Shown piece by piece: positions 12,601 through 24,978 of a stretch of 64,000 bases of DNA. This DNA comes from Allodiplogaster sudhausi (lineage: Eukaryota; Nematoda; Chromadorea; Rhabditida; Diplogasteridae): NCBI GenBank assembly GCA_945643635.1, contig CALZFC010000251.1, forward strand, positions 3,662,001 through 3,726,000. The letters run 5' to 3'. Under the pieces are notes generated by a model that was not told the origin of the DNA, made no database searches, and saw nothing but the letters and a program-made list of their open reading frames with translations. Numbering within the stretch: the first letter of the stretch is position 1; each line of letters opens with the position of its first letter. The position numbers and the translations under genes are program-made.

Positions 12601-15466
12601 GGCTTCCCTGGACAGAAGGGCGACTCCGGTCTTCCGGGACTTCCTGGCGCGCCCGGACTTCCGGGCCAAAAGGCATTTATTTATTTATTTTTCTGATTTC
12701 TTATATACAATTTGTATAAATATAAACTCCGGGTGATATTTCCTTCCTCAGGGTGACACCGGCTTCTCTGGACCACCCGGCCGTGACGGACAGCCCGGAC
12801 TTGATGGCCCTGCCGGCCCGCCCGGTCCGGCCGGACCCAGCCAGCTTCAGGCCGGCGTTAAGGTAGGAGAACATTGCCATTCATGAATTCAATGTGGAGA
12901 TGGTTCGGTGGTTTTCAGTGAATATGATTCGGTCTTTGACAATTTCTTTGCCCATATACTATGTATATCCCGATTTATCCTCTTAAACGTCTGGCATCTC
13001 AGGGTGAGCCCGGTCTTCCTGGTTTGCCTGGCGAGCGTGGCGACAAGGGCTTGCCTGGCATCGACGGACCGCCCGGTTTGGATGGCGCACCCGGAGCCCC
13101 CGGTCTCCGCGGCTCCGACGGCTACCCCGGCGCGCCAGGACTACCTGGAGAGAAGGGCATGCAAGGTCTGGTGGATGCCATTCTATAATTATTTATTACA
13201 ACACTGTGGCACTAGACTCTGACTTACTGAAAAAGTATAATTCACAATGTGAGTCTCGCTTGCAGGCAACCCCGGCTTCCCTGGACTCGAGGGCCCGCCC
13301 GGCCCGCCCGGTGGCCCCGGCTTCCCTGGACCACCTGGCCCTGCCGGACCAGCTTACAGGTAATTGAACAGTATTCATTCATTCATTCAGATTTCTACGT
13401 TCCTTGCCTAGTTCCGCCAGCATATTCGTATCTCTGCCTCTGCGTCTCCTCTACCTAGTTCTCTTTCCCTTTCTCGCTCTCTCTCCTCCCCCCTCTCCCC
13501 CTCTCGCTCTCCCACTCTCTCCACTTCTGTCTCTCTCTCTCTTCTATGACGTCATCACCCGCCTTTCCAGAGACGGCTTCCTGCTCGTCAAGCACTCCCA
13601 GACTACCGAGATCCCGCAGTGCCCGGCCGGCCAGACCAAGCTGTGGGACGGCTATTCGCTGCTCTACATCGAAGGCAACGAGAAGAGTCACAACCAAGAT
13701 CTCGGTGAGCCCGATCTCGTGTCTGGGTTCAATATTTCTAGTTTAAGTTGTAAAAATACAATATTCTTCAATTAAGAAAAAGAATCACCAACATTATCAA
13801 CAATTGCTACCTAAAAATTATGCTTTTACACATTAATTAACTCTACCGCTCTGTTTCCCTCGCTTAAAGAGAGAGAGAGAACCAGAGAGAGAGGGAGAGA
13901 GAGAGAGAACCAGAGAGAGAGGGAGAGAGAGAGAGAACCAGAGAGAGAGAGAGAGAACCAGAGAGATAGAAACAGAGAGAGAGAGAGAGAGAAAATAATT
14001 TTCTCTTCCCTTAGGCCACGCCGGCTCGTGCCTCCAGCGCTTCTCGACGATGCCCTTCCTCTTCTGCGACTTCAACAACGTCTGCAACTACGCTTCCCGC
14101 AACGACAAGTCGTACTGGCTCTCCACCACGGCGCCCATCCCGATGATGCCCGTCTCGGAGCAAGAGATCGAGCCGTACATCTCGAGGTGCATAAAGAGAC
14201 GGGAAAGGAGCATTCCTAGATATGTACATACATATCTACATATGTGCAACAAAATGATAATAATAACGATAATTTATAACATCATTTACTAAGAAGATGA
14301 GATCACATGAGATACGTATGTATATTAAAACATCGAAAAGTAAGATGGATAGAGAGGCCAGTATGTATTTGGTTAGAACTTTAGAACATAACGAATGAAC
14401 GAAACTATTTTTCAGATCAAAATTCAAGATGACTTCGTGTCTTTTTTTGCTATGGTGGTTTTAATATTTCATCTGTACTATAAGAGAAATCTGGACCTGT
14501 TGATAAGTGATAATCGGGCAATTGCTACATGGTAAATATATAATAAACAAATGCTGAATGAATAAATCTTGCTATAAATGAAATCCTTTGAGATGCGCGG
14601 TGTGCGAGGCACCGGCCAACGTGATCGCCGTGCACTCGCAGACGATCCAGATTCCGAACTGCCCGGCCGGCTGGAACTCCATGTGGATCGGCTACTCGTT
14701 TGCCATGCACACGGGCGCCGGCGCCGAGGGTGGCGGCCAGAGTTTGAGGTGTAGATTTGTTTTGTTATTTAAAATTTATATATATAGACTTTATTAAGCT
14801 TTAATGTTTAAAAAACGTATGTAAATTTTACCTGATATTTTTCAACTGCAAAATTTCGTTTTCTGCAGTAGCTGGATTAAGACATAAATGTTCCAGTTAA
14901 GTTTGCTGAAAATAAGAATAAAATTATAATAAAATGTTCGTTTTCTCTTTCTCCAGCTCGCCCGGCTCGTGCCTCGAAGACTTCCGCGCGACGCCGTTCA
15001 TCGAATGCAATGGCGCTCGTGGCACTTGCCATTACTTTGCGAACAAGTTCTCCTTCTGGCTCACCACCATCGAGAATGATCAGGAGTTCAAGGTAAGAGG
15101 GCGGAGAGGAAAGGCTATAGGGCAAGAGGTGGTGAAGGGAAGGGAGGGAGAGAGTAAAGGGTGAGAAACAACCGACCAATAAGTTAGCACATAACTATGC
15201 CCAGCGCTCGCTCTCTGAGCACAATATTATGTACAAAGTCTCTAAAAATTAAAAGCAAGATTCCTTTGAATGATGAACAAACATCGGTGGCAGCAGCTAA
15301 TTGCGGCAGAGAAAGAGAGGGAAAAGAGAATAATAAAGCCAAGAATCTTTTAATCTTTTATTCCTCTGTGCAGATCCCCGAGAGTCAGACACTCAAGTCG
15401 GGCAGTCTTCGGACGCGCGTCTCTCGCTGCCAAGTCTGCATCAAGTCGACCGATGGCCGTCAATAG
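3043..15466 (+). CDS. let-2: Collagen type IV alpha-2 chain, 36 exons, lacking only the N-terminal signal region
   Basis: Basement-membrane collagen: trimers assemble through the C-terminal NC1 domain and join into networks through the N-terminal 7S region. Exons: 3043-3105, 3902-4036, 4141-4258, 4430-4641, 4843-4920, 5244-5351, 5393-5503, 6108-6306, 6416-6498, 6597-6785, 6914-7109, 7242-7417, 7618-7726, 7950-8167, 8357-8708, 8839-8996, 9128-9317, 9469-9684, 9959-10146, 10363-10629, 10756-10846, 11018-11142, 11303-11446, 11497-11596, 11758-11826, 12034-12131, 12269-12431, 12584-12672, 12752-12862, 13003-13165, 13266-13359, 13571-13704, 14015-14186, 14593-14748, 14957-15092, 15374-15466. They total 5304 nt, exactly 1768 codons with stop, and every phase agrees. 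The alpha-2 class is inferred from NC1 motifs such as [17 protein letters not shown] and [17 protein letters not shown], remembered from alpha-2 chains. Three introns (4037, 8997, 12673) begin with GC. The symbol is by family class only. Confidence 0.95.
13571..15466 (+). other. let-2: Collagen IV NC1 domain (two C4 repeats) in five exons
   Basis: Five exons encode about 230 residues with twelve cysteines, six per C4 repeat, which is the family standard. Repeat one starts at [11 protein letters not shown] and repeat two at [14 protein letters not shown]. The domain selects chains and nucleates trimers. The last exon ends [16 protein letters not shown] then TAG at 15464-15466. The tail after CQVC is slightly longer than I recall for vertebrate chains. 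The intron before the second NC1 exon carries a GA minisatellite ending about 20 nt from the acceptor. Confidence 0.93.
13868..13992. repeat. GA minisatellite with ACC interruptions, inside a collagen intron
   Basis: GA dinucleotides are interrupted at roughly regular spacing by the unit AACCAGAGAG, giving at least four imperfect copies. The tract ends just before the acceptor of the NC1 exon at 14015 and lies wholly in the intron. Confidence 0.85.
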
Positions 15467-17339
15467 AGGATGGCAAGAATGATGATTCAGGCCGAGCCTG
15501 AATATTCTCTCTCTATATACCCTATCTGAGCAATAATGCAAGTACACACCAAAGTTCGCTTCTCTCACACACACACACTCTAAATAGCCTATTAGATTTC
15601 ACGTTTTTAGCAATGAGTACGTTTTTTCTTCATCTCTTTCTTCCCGCCATATTCACTGCCATAACTCTGCTGCCAAGAAGAAAGACTGAATGTCCTTTCT
15701 AGTCAACTAACCTGCCTTTTGCCGTAGGCAATGAGTTTTTCCTCTTTAACAGATTAAATACAGTAATCGAAGAAGCTACAGCAGGCCATATTGCAATATT
15801 TATTTTTCTCTATGATTTCTAGACGCTTCTTCATTTCAACTTAGGCTTCTTTTTTTATTTTTTTTATTTTTTTATTTTTTTTTATTTTTTTTTTCTAGTT
15901 CAAATTGGCCGTCTTTTGCTGTCATAAAAATGCCGGATCTTTTCTATGAGTAGCCTCCCGCCTACTGCCAATCATGAGTGGGTCTACCGTGACTCCTCCA
16001 AAAGAGTCTACCGTAACCCACTCCGTCCTCCTGCCAGTTATGATTTGTCAATTGTGCCTTTCACCCTCTTTCGCATCCTGCCTTTCCTCTTTCTTATTCG
16101 CCGTGCCTTTGCCATCCTCTCATTCTTTCTTTTTTCCCTTTCTCCTTGCCATTTCTCAAGCCAACGATCTTTTCTCGCCATTTAAAGAAATAGAAAAAAA
16201 ACTGCAAAAAATTAAGTTCTTTGCCCGCTTGTGATAAATAAATATCTTCTACTGCATTCTGTTATGTTTGTAATTGCGCGAGCACTTCAAATTTTCTCTC
16301 TCTCTTTTCATTACAGGAAATGGAGCCAAAAGGCCAGCCGCCAATCCAATCATTGTTCACGTGAGAAATGACATGCTGATAAAGTTGTTTGATTTTCAGA
16401 TTCATGAAACATTGTGAGATAAAAAAGAATAGAAGGCGACAATTAGGCTCATAATGTCAAATTCGCTTGAAATCACGACTCATTCTTTGGTATTATTGCA
16501 GTTGAGATAATGGAGTCATCATACTTTAACCAATATGGAACTACGAGAACAGCATGCTCTTTTCATGGAGCTCCGTGAGCTACTGCGATCTGTTACAAAA
16601 AAATTTTTTTTGCTCTTTTTCCAAGATAAATGATATAGCAGATTATATTCCCTGAATTCTTTAAGAAATTATGCTCTTTGATCTGACCATGAGAATTTCT
16701 TCCGCATTCATTCGTTGGGTAAATGTGAACGACGGAAAATAATCTGTTTATCCCTTCATTCAAAGCGCAGATAAATATACTCATACGTTGCTGGGGATTA
16801 CAATAATTAAGGTAAGACGATTTAATGTTGTTCATAGAGTTCATTTCAAGTCTACATACATATGTATGTATCTTGTTACTCATCATTTCACTCGACTCTC
16901 TTTGAACTCTCTCTCTCTCTCTCTCTCTCTCTCCCCTCTCTCTCTCTTCCGCTGGTTGTCTCTCTCCTCATGATGAGCGGGAATGGATGTGCGTTACAGC
17001 TGCGGTAGTTGGAATGGCCGCGCCCTGTCTCATTGGCAGCTGTGGCTCTGCGCTTCCGCTGTTGTAGCTGCTCGCTTCAACTGACCATGAGCGCATTCTC
17101 AAAAGAAAAAAAATTGAGACGGGGGGATTTAAAAAAAGAACTTCGCTGTCTAACATGCACCTTTTAATCCATAAGAATTTGTTAGACTCTCTTAATACAT
17201 AAGACCCCCCTCGACTTACATTCGTAGAAAAACTCAATCTTTTTTGCCTAATCGAAGGGCGCGAGAGCATGTGATCTAGGCAGACGATACTAGAAATATC
17301 AGGAAAATTCGAAAAGATTAGCGATGTTTTCGTGCACTT
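15467..17339. other. Collagen 3' flank and intergenic region
   Basis: This must contain the collagen 3' untranslated region. AATAAA-like motifs occur near 16236 and a T-rich tract at 15850-15897, but I cannot fix the cleavage site. A CT run lies at 16911-16950. I see no gene. Confidence 0.5.
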
Positions 17340-20083
17340 TTAAGTGCTGAAGTTTTTCCAGAACCCAAAAGACCTGATAATCCTGGCTAGCTCCTCCCTG
17401 TACGGCCGCACGATACACATGACAATGATGGCATCGACGAAGGGGAAGAAGGAGATGAGGAGGGAGGTCTGGTCGCCGATGAAGGAGACATCGAGGCCGA
17501 TGGCGGGGAAAGTGATCGCCAGAGAACACGGCGCGTACGTCAACACGAGTGGCACTGCGGTCTGCATTCATTGTCAAATCATTGAGATGTTCGGGGAAGT
17601 CCTCTATTAGAAACTTTTCCGCTAGACAGAAAATAGATAATATACCGTATTTCCTCTATTAGTACCCCCGGGGGTTCTATTTTTCAATACCCTTGGGAGA
17701 GGGGGCACTATTAGAGGAAGGGGTTCTACTGGAGGGAGGGGTACTATTTTTCAATGTGAGACATAAAAAGGTTGATACCAACATTTTCTTCTCAAAAGAA
17801 AGAAGAATCATAGTCGAATTCATAGGAATCATCACTGGAACATCCATTTTACCACATATTTTGAATGAATTTGCAATCAGTTCATATGAGAGAGCATCCC
17901 ATGCCTCCAGGATCCATTCGAGGTACTTCTCGAGCTGAGATATTAGGCTGTTAGGGGAGGGGCACTGTTGGAGGGGGGTTCTACTTGAGGGAGGGGTTCT
18001 ATTTTTCAATGGCTTTATCAGAGGGGGGAGGGTTCTAATAAAGGGGGGGGTACTAATAGAGAAAATACGGTATGTGCTTCACAATGTCCCATTAAAGAGC
18101 TCACTTTGATAGCTTGAGCGACTAAACATTTTTGTGCTACTTAGTTCGGCAAAGTCGACCAAAGCGAACTAAATGGATCCTAGGAAATATGAGGATGCAA
18201 ACTCTGACAAAATTACTTTTAAGCCTGTTTTGTGACTCGTGGAAGTTCTCCTTGTTAAAGCATATCATAAGGTAAAACTCCTACCACGAGGTCCATGGCA
18301 GATAGGATGCATTGGCTATATCTTTGGTGGCACCTGTATGCACAGCGCGATGAAGAGCTGTTTCTGCAGCCGCCTTGCCCTGTCGCTGATGGCATCGGAG
18401 CGGAGGCGGCGGACGATGCAGACGGTGCAGACGGTCATGACCACCAGACACGTCAGCATCACCGAGATGAAGTAGCACCACGCCAGCAGGGGGCCCTTGT
18501 TCACGTGGCCATCCACCTAAACGCAGCTTATAAAAGTTCAATGTGAACGATAATTCGGAGAAAGGTCCTTGGCTTAAAAAAAGAAGAAAATCTGTCTGGT
18601 TTGAAAAGAAACGCACCACATACATGCCAATCATAACACTCGTGTTGCGGATGTGGATGTCGTACTTCTCAAGGTAAACAGGAGCCAATTCTGAGAAAGC
18701 TTTATAATCTTGATCTCCATTGATATAATAAGTAATTACATAGCAATGGAACCTAAATCTCTAGTCTAAAATGTTCTTTTCAAGAGGACTACGGTAGTTT
18801 TTAAGGGCACTGGACTGTCTCTTTAAAGTTTTTTAAAAACAATTTTGCTACTTATGCACAGGAAATAGAAAAATCAGCCCCCACCCGTGAATCCTTCTTC
18901 ACTTGGCATATAGCCAACAACGCAGGAGATGAACCACAAAAACACTTGGAGCCAGAAGATGAACACGAGGAGAGTGACGAACCACAACTTTCCGAAGACT
19001 TCCAGCAATGATGGCCTTAATATTCCTTTCAGTTAAAAAAAAGGATCTTTGAAACCCAGTTAGAGATTATTTGCCTAATACATTTGTTAGATCCCTATCA
19101 ATAGTTTCAAAAAAGATAGCAATTACCGACCAAGAAACCGCCAATGCGCGGTAAATAAAGTGGTAAGAGAGCAGGACGAATGCTTGAGAAAACGAGGCCG
19201 CCCAATAGCTGGCGAGTACCTGAGAACGGAAGTGGAATTAGGATGCTAGGAAGAGTACGGGTAGATTCCCCAGGGAAAGCTCCAAATTGGAAACTGTCAC
19301 TAGTGACCACCAGCAGGCCCATACTTGAGTCCGGCTAACTTTGTACCTTTTTTTTTCTTTTTGTACCAGAGAACAGGTCTTCCATCAAAAAAAATTTTTA
19401 ATCTTAACAAATGCATGCATTCAAATTTTTAATTATAGTTTTGCTTGAATGTTAACAGAAAGAAATAAAATCTAAAAAATAAAAAAAACCTACACTTTGA
19501 TATGGCCAACTTGACAGCGCGTCAATTTGGACGGAAAAGAGTGAAAAGGTCGTCTTGCAAATGACGATGTGCTAAGATTGACAATGTTCATATTTTTTGA
19601 AAGAAAAAAAGTTTAATTTAATTGCATACCTAGTATCAATGATGACCTTTTTGGAAGAAAGATTATTCTAAGCATTTTGAATATTAGGCTTTTTATGCAT
19701 ACATAATACTCCTTTTTAAAGAATTGACAAAAAGAAACGAAAAACTCACAGGCGTTAATACAAACTGTAAAAGGGAAAAGTAAGTGTCGCTTGCTGCGAA
19801 GGCCATGAGCAGATATTTGTAACGGCCAATCTCCTTTGCAGATCGGCGATAAGCACACCAGAAGAGCAGCGAGTTGAAGATCACAGCGAGTACTTAAGAG
19901 TAATAAAATGAATAATAAATAATAAAAATAATTATATATAAAAATATTTTATAAAGAGAAATAAAAATATTAAAATAAGAATAGCCGTAATCGAATGAAA
20001 ATTGCAAAAAGAAAAACATCATTAAAAATCATACCAAAGTTGATTTTTTCGACGAATCCAGCCATCTTGAGAAACTGCTGCAT
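17340..20083 (-). CDS. Seven-transmembrane chemoreceptor, nematode Str-like class, 8 exons, 314 aa
   Basis: Exons on the minus strand: 20083-20035, 19892-19750, 19334-19281, 19219-19131, 19015-18885, 18690-18617, 18516-18334, 17561-17340. They sum to 945 nt, 315 codons with stop, in consistent phase. Class hallmarks seen in order: GRYKYLLMAFAASDTYFS after TM1; a TM3 ending HFIYRALAV; a hydrophobic TM4; a TM5 with short charged loop and RLQKQLFIALCIQ leading into TM6; and PFVDAIIVMCIVRPYREEL at TM7. Such proteins are candidate chemosensory GPCRs at the plasma membrane of sensory neurons; the ligand cannot be inferred. The third exon is the least certain: it needs a GC donor (GGA then GCTTTC at 19280) to restore frame. 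The last intron contains an inverted-repeat element. The start is the first ATG of the frame; a second in-frame ATG follows six codons later. Confidence 0.85.
17642..18073. mobile_element. MITE with about 28-bp terminal inverted repeats, in the last intron of the receptor gene
   Basis: The left end reads ATACCGTATTTCCTCTATTA followed by GTACCCCC. The right end is its near-perfect reverse complement, ending TAATAGAGAAAATACGGTAT. If the outer TA pairs are the target duplication, the ends start CCGTATTT, which would suit a Tc1/mariner-type element. The interior has several G-rich blocks of the type GGGGTTCTA and encodes nothing. A second, degraded copy lies at about 30470-30795. Confidence 0.8.
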
Positions 20084-21951
20084 CTCCGCTACAATATTCC
20101 GATTAGCCTCTTCTTACCTATATGCTTTTTATAGCGCTCTCGCTTATCATATTCTTGACTTCAGACTTGGATTCTTAGTCAGACCAACAAAGAGGCAAGG
20201 ATAATAAAAATACCACGTTCATATCGGATAATCCTCACCAACATTATGGGAGGTGTCAGGGGAATAATTAACCTATGTATTTTTTCTATATGGATAAGTT
20301 CATCTTTGCGTATAACATGACACCGTTGATAACAACGTAGACCCATCTTTAATGAAAAAGCAAATGTTTAAGAAGGATTGAAACAGAAACACCTTGTGCT
20401 TTTTACACGGAAAAAGGTGTTATTAAAAGCACATTTTATAGCACAGTTTGGGTAGAGTGATCGGAGGTAGAAGGATTATAATAAAAACAATAGTTCTTAT
20501 AATGTTAGGCCAGATTGCGAGAAAGATGATTGTAATAATATAATAGTAGAGAAAAATCATTACTACTTATGCACATCTTGCGAGTAGGGTTGCTTATTGA
20601 TAGTGAGAGGTATTATTTTACACCAGTTTTAATGCTGAATGTGTCTCCTTCAGAAAAAGAAACTGCTCCCAATTTATTTTTACTTTCTTTTAAAATTTGA
20701 GCATGATTTTGTACATTGAACAATTAGGCATTTGAATTCGTTTATTTTGTTGCATTAGAAACGGCAAAGGAATGCTTTGCAAAATAATTGTAGTGTACAA
20801 TCTCTGTGACAGCAAGATTTATTCTCTTATTCTTTTTATGTTGTGGGAAAGGAATAAAAGAGAGCGAGACAAAGAGAGAAAGAAAGAGATGGGAAAGGTA
20901 GTAACGGGCAGAAGGACCTACTCTTGGCTATAATACATACTTACATAATTGATTATTCATACTGTTTATAGAAGTTTTGTACTTAAACGAGCCTGCATGA
21001 CCTAGCGATTCACTTGTGGATTGAAGAAGGCAATTTAAAAAACCTCGCCACGAAAAAATCTCGACTTTGAAGCAAGCCTCATCTCAGCAATCCGTTCTCT
21101 CTGGCCATAACTTTGAACAAGTCATTCTTCTCGACCTATACACTAATGATATTGCCTGGTCGTCGCCTTCTCATATAATTATAGCTTGTTCGCAGCTTGT
21201 AATCTCGCTTAGGGTAGGCAAATAGCGGAGGAAATTCATCAGAATAAACATCGTTATCGAACTACCTCGATGCAAACAATTTGTGAAAGATTGATGTTTA
21301 AGATGAAGAGAAATCTTGCAGAAAAACACGTCGAAGACGTGCAAAAATGTGTAGGACCACCTCTTATGAATTCGCATCTCAATCTTGATTTTTTATTAAA
21401 TGTAAAAAAAAGAAAGGAACCTGCATGTATACGTTTACTTTGAGTTAGTCAAATGTAATACAACATTAGAAACAAACACGATGCGTTCTAATATTATGCA
21501 TTGGGCATCATGCCTTTGGCTTATGCAAACAATAAGTTCTCACTGCTTGAATGGTTCTTCAAATGTTGCATCATGTAGCTTTTTTTGACCTAGATAATGA
21601 AATGTTTTCGTAATCAAACTCTGCATGATATGCACATTATTCGCCGATTTTCCTCACAATCAGAAATCCAACGCCACCAGATCACTTCGAATTCTTTTTA
21701 ACATTCTATTATGAAATTTTTGGCACTCAAAACCACAGGAACTCACAATTCGCTTATGCAAAAAATGCTGAATGTTGCGAGAGACAATTAATTTTAAGTA
21801 AAAAATATTTTCTTTCTATTTTATTTATCGTAAATACGATTAATTTTAATTTCGAGGTGACAGCACAAAATATATAATTTTCATTGGTGCATGTTATTTA
21901 TTTTTTAAATCTTGAATATGTTCATAATTTTCTTAAAACACGCCTCTTGGC
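20084..21951. other. No recognisable gene
   Basis: AT-rich sequence with only short open frames and no family motif I recognise on either strand. A minus-strand AATAAA near 21823 probably belongs to the exon ending at 21952. Confidence 0.5.
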
Positions 21952-22095
21952 TCAGTGCCAACTTCTCTTGAGCTGCTGGAAGTGCCGCTCGGCCAGCGTC
22001 TTCTTGTTTTCTTCTTCCACTTGCGGCGAGTGTCTGTCCACGCAGCCGAGCAGCCAGAAACAGCAGTCGAGCCAGCGAGCGAATATCGCTTCCGT
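21952..22095 (-). CDS. Candidate terminal exon of an unidentified protein
   Basis: After the acceptor CACAATCAG, 47 codons run in frame to TGA. The translation begins TEAIFARWLDCCFWLLGCVD, with a charged tail rich in Glu, Lys and Gln. Third codon positions are mostly G or C, like the confident exons in this window, which favours the minus strand. AATAAA about 130 nt downstream would serve as polyadenylation signal. I do not recognise the protein and could not join it to an upstream exon. The plus strand is also open here, so strand is not certain. Confidence 0.35.
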   Translation of the reverse strand, partial: TEAIFARWLDCCFWLLGCVDRHSPQVEEENKKTLAERHFQQLKRSWH

Positions 22096-23239
22096 CTGAT
22101 TGTGAGAATGGAAAGAAAGTGAACGGAACAATATAAACGTTACCATTGATCTGTTTTAAATTCCTCCCACAATGGTCTCATTTGTTGCTATGTAAATTAT
22201 AATTTTTATTTCTTGAGATTCCGATAGATTTCTCTTCTAGTACGTAGATCGAACCAGTACATGAGTCAAGCTGGAAGAAAGTCAATCGGAGTCCTCATTT
22301 GGTGACAGCGAATGCGTGCTCATTCAAAATGCTAATTGAGACGTCGTTAAAAGTTATGAATTCCGTGGTCTCATGAGAACATTGAAAGTTCATTAGTACT
22401 TTATAAATTTGCGAATATTAAATTAATGAATAATTTAAAAGTGGGCACTGGAAATGATTCCTTTTGGTCATTTCTACCATCGAGATCGACAGCGCCTGGT
22501 CGGCAGGCTAAGTGGTTAAGGAATTTACTGTTTATTATAAAGAGCTTATTAAAAGATACTGATTACTTTCTGTAGTTTTGTTGTAACTTAAGACGAGATA
22601 AACTAAATTATAATTCTCAAAATAAATAGATTTCACATATACCCAAACCTAATTACTAAATTGCAGGAGTTGCGAACTCGTCAAGGATGCCTTTTGGAGT
22701 GGCTGCCCTGCTGGCTGCTGCGCACATTCTTCAGGGGTTGGAAAGAAGCTTCTGTTTTCGCCCGAAAGAAAATAACCAAAAAACCAGCATACACCCACCA
22801 ACCATTGCCACTAATACTTTTAAAAATTAGGCAAAAATGCCCGAAATTATCATGGAGAGAAATTTAAATGATACTCAATAAACACGCTTGTTTAGTCATT
22901 CGGTAAAGTAAAATTATATTGCCATCGAAATATGTAAATACAAAAATAATCTCTTAAAGTAAATAAAGTATATAGTTTAAAGTGTATTTTAATAATAATA
23001 AATAAATCAACAAGTTTCGTATCAGAGCCGCAGTCGTCTTCAGTGCTTAAATGCTCGTGTTTTGCGGCAAAAAGAAGACTGAACAGCATAAGGTCGCCAT
23101 TTCTAGCTTCTACTTACATACTTTTATCAAGTGATAAATCAATTTCAGCTGATAAAGGATTTTTAAAGGAAATTACTGTAAGATAAAAAAAAAAGCAAAA
23201 TATTACTTTTTCTTTATCGACTTCACATACATACTTCAG
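22096..23239. other. Mostly non-coding; one ambiguous open segment near 22665-22760
   Basis: Around 22665-22760, after TTGCAG, GC-rich sequence is open in more than one frame. One plus frame begins MPFGVAALLAAAHILQ at 22687, resembling a signal peptide; another is cysteine-rich. I could not splice either in phase with the exon at 23240. The rest shows no gene. Confidence 0.3.
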
Positions 23240-24423
23240 GGTACGAGCGAACGCAAGACCAGCAACTCCAACTCCAAGAACTCCAAGACCAGCAACTCCA
23301 ACTCCAAGAACTCCATGAACAGCAACCCTGACGCGGCAGAAAAAGTGCGGAGAATATCGCAATGGTTCTTATTGGAATACGATTTCAAGAATAAAGAACA
23401 TAAATATTTTGTTATTGTAGGCAGCTAAGTTAGGGTCGACTGCCGCTGTATCGGACAAGAAGTCGGAAGTATGCGGCAGAAAGGGAGAAAAGAAGCCGCC
23501 TGGGTAAGCCTTGCCTTCTTTATTATTCGCTATTTTTGAAGCAAAAATAAAGAAGAGGAAACAAAATTGTTTTCTATGTAATTTCTTCAAAATTTTTTTC
23601 AGATCATGCGAGACGAAAGGGAAGAGTCGCGGAGACAGCGCCTTGCTGTCGCTTAGCACGCCGTTCACGACACCTACGTCAGCACCAAAATAATAAATTA
23701 AAATAATTAATTATAAAATTATTGCAAATTATTTAGCCATTTTCCTCAAGGGTTTGGTTGATAATTGTTTTTGCTAATTAATTTCTTAAGTTAGAACAAT
23801 AAATGTATGTATTTATCGAGATCTTTTCTCAGGAAGTCGAAAAGTCGCACTTCCGCGGCCATTCCGACAGAGGAAGAAACGCATTACGATCTGGACGAAG
23901 GCGAAGAGATGAAGATGAAGAGTCTGCTTGGCCAGCTCAAGCAGGAGGGCAATAAGGTCAATAAGGTTGCCCTAGCCTTAGTTTCGATAATGGTGCCTAA
24001 CAAAAAGCTCTACATACCAATAGCCTCGGTAAGGTTTAAATCGGGTTACTGGCCTTACAGCCTTAGCCTCAATAAAGTTGCCTTCGCCTGAACTTCAATA
24101 AGATAGCCCAATTTGTATTCAGGAAAAATTCCATTCTAAAAGACTATTAAATACTTTATTTATTTTAATTTACATCTTAATTTGCCATTAATGAGCTAGA
24201 AGTTGCAGACAAAGTCGAAGACGGCCGGGCAGTCAAAGGCAAAGGTGTTGAATTGTTTTGAACTTGCTTTTTTGAATCATTCTATTGAACTGCTATGAAT
24301 AAATAGTTAGCTAATAAGATTCAAGAAGTTTGCAATTAAATCAATATGCACAAAAGTTTTTATCAGAGATATTGTCGTGATCTTCTAAATATTGTCTCTA
24401 TTCGAATATTTTAGGATTCGTAG
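23240..24423 (+). CDS. Lys/Ser-rich hypothetical protein, six exons, 5' end not found
   Basis: Exons 23240-23344, 23421-23503, 23603-23677, 23833-23956, 24209-24244 and 24415-24423 join in phase to 144 codons ending in TAG, each flanked by GT and AG. The protein is low in hydrophobic residues and rich in Lys, Ser, Thr and Asn. A 30-bp tandem duplication at about 23260-23320 gives KTSNSNSKNS twice. TKSK occurs at two exon starts, and an acidic stretch EEETHYDLDEGEEMKMK sits before LLGQLKQEG. I recognise no family; the composition suggests a disordered, probably intracellular protein or tail. Phase agreement over five introns is the main support. Related short coding-like pieces recur near 24640 and 35300-35830. 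Confidence 0.45.
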
Positions 24424-24978
24424 TGGAGTCGGAAGAGAGGGATAGAGCACCCGAGAGAGGAGAGCAAAGAATGCTGCATTCTTTGCCTCCAAACACCCTG
24501 TCCCCGTCGCTTCCGTCTTCTCCATTTCTAACCCTGTCTCCTGGGATAAACAAACCCCAATTTTCTAGGAATATTAAATTCCTTGTTTAAATAAATTCTT
24601 GTTACCCCTGAAGAGGAAGATGAAAAATTGCAGATCAAGTTGAAGTTTTTCGAGAAGTAGCAATAAGACAACGGTGTTTAACTGTCCTGAGCTAGAAAAG
24701 AAAATAACCTTCCCTCAATATAAAAAACTAGTTCCTGATTTCGTGTCCGGAAGACTCGTTACTAACAATAAGGGCGAAAAGTGGACAAGTAAAATTTCTT
24801 GGTTAACAATAAGAACTCACTTTCTCTGTAGCATGCACTTGATCTTGTAATATAACTTTTTCTGGCGCATTGTCCCAGTATATGGTAAAATGTTTCTGGA
24901 AGAGTTGGCCATATTTATTCTCGGTTCCAGCCGAATGGAGCATGCAATTGGACGCGTGGAATTGCCAATGCCGTCCGT
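24424..24978. other. Intergenic; 3' flank of the secreted peptide gene
   Basis: No gene seen. A short AG-flanked piece at about 24634-24660 reads IKLKFFEK then stop on the plus strand and resembles the Lys-rich exons nearby. The minus-strand AATAAA at 24914-24919 serves the peptide gene. Confidence 0.5.
24914..24919 (-). terminator. Polyadenylation signal AATAAA of the secreted peptide gene
   Basis: TTTATT on the plus strand reads AATAAA on the minus strand, about 60 nt past the stop codon at 24979, a suitable place for cleavage and polyadenylation. Confidence 0.6.

Noticed and set aside
4309..13378. Minus-strand open frames across the collagen exons, some Gly/Pro-rich
   Set aside because: They are antisense shadows: complements of GGNCCN triplets also read as Gly/Pro or Arg/Ala. 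The plus strand has matching splice sites, phases and NC1.
22687..22830. A 47-residue secreted protein starting MPFGVAALLAAAHILQ
   Set aside because: The hydrophobic start is attractive, but the same bases are open in other frames. No phase-compatible join to the next exon exists, and the unspliced tail is low-quality sequence.
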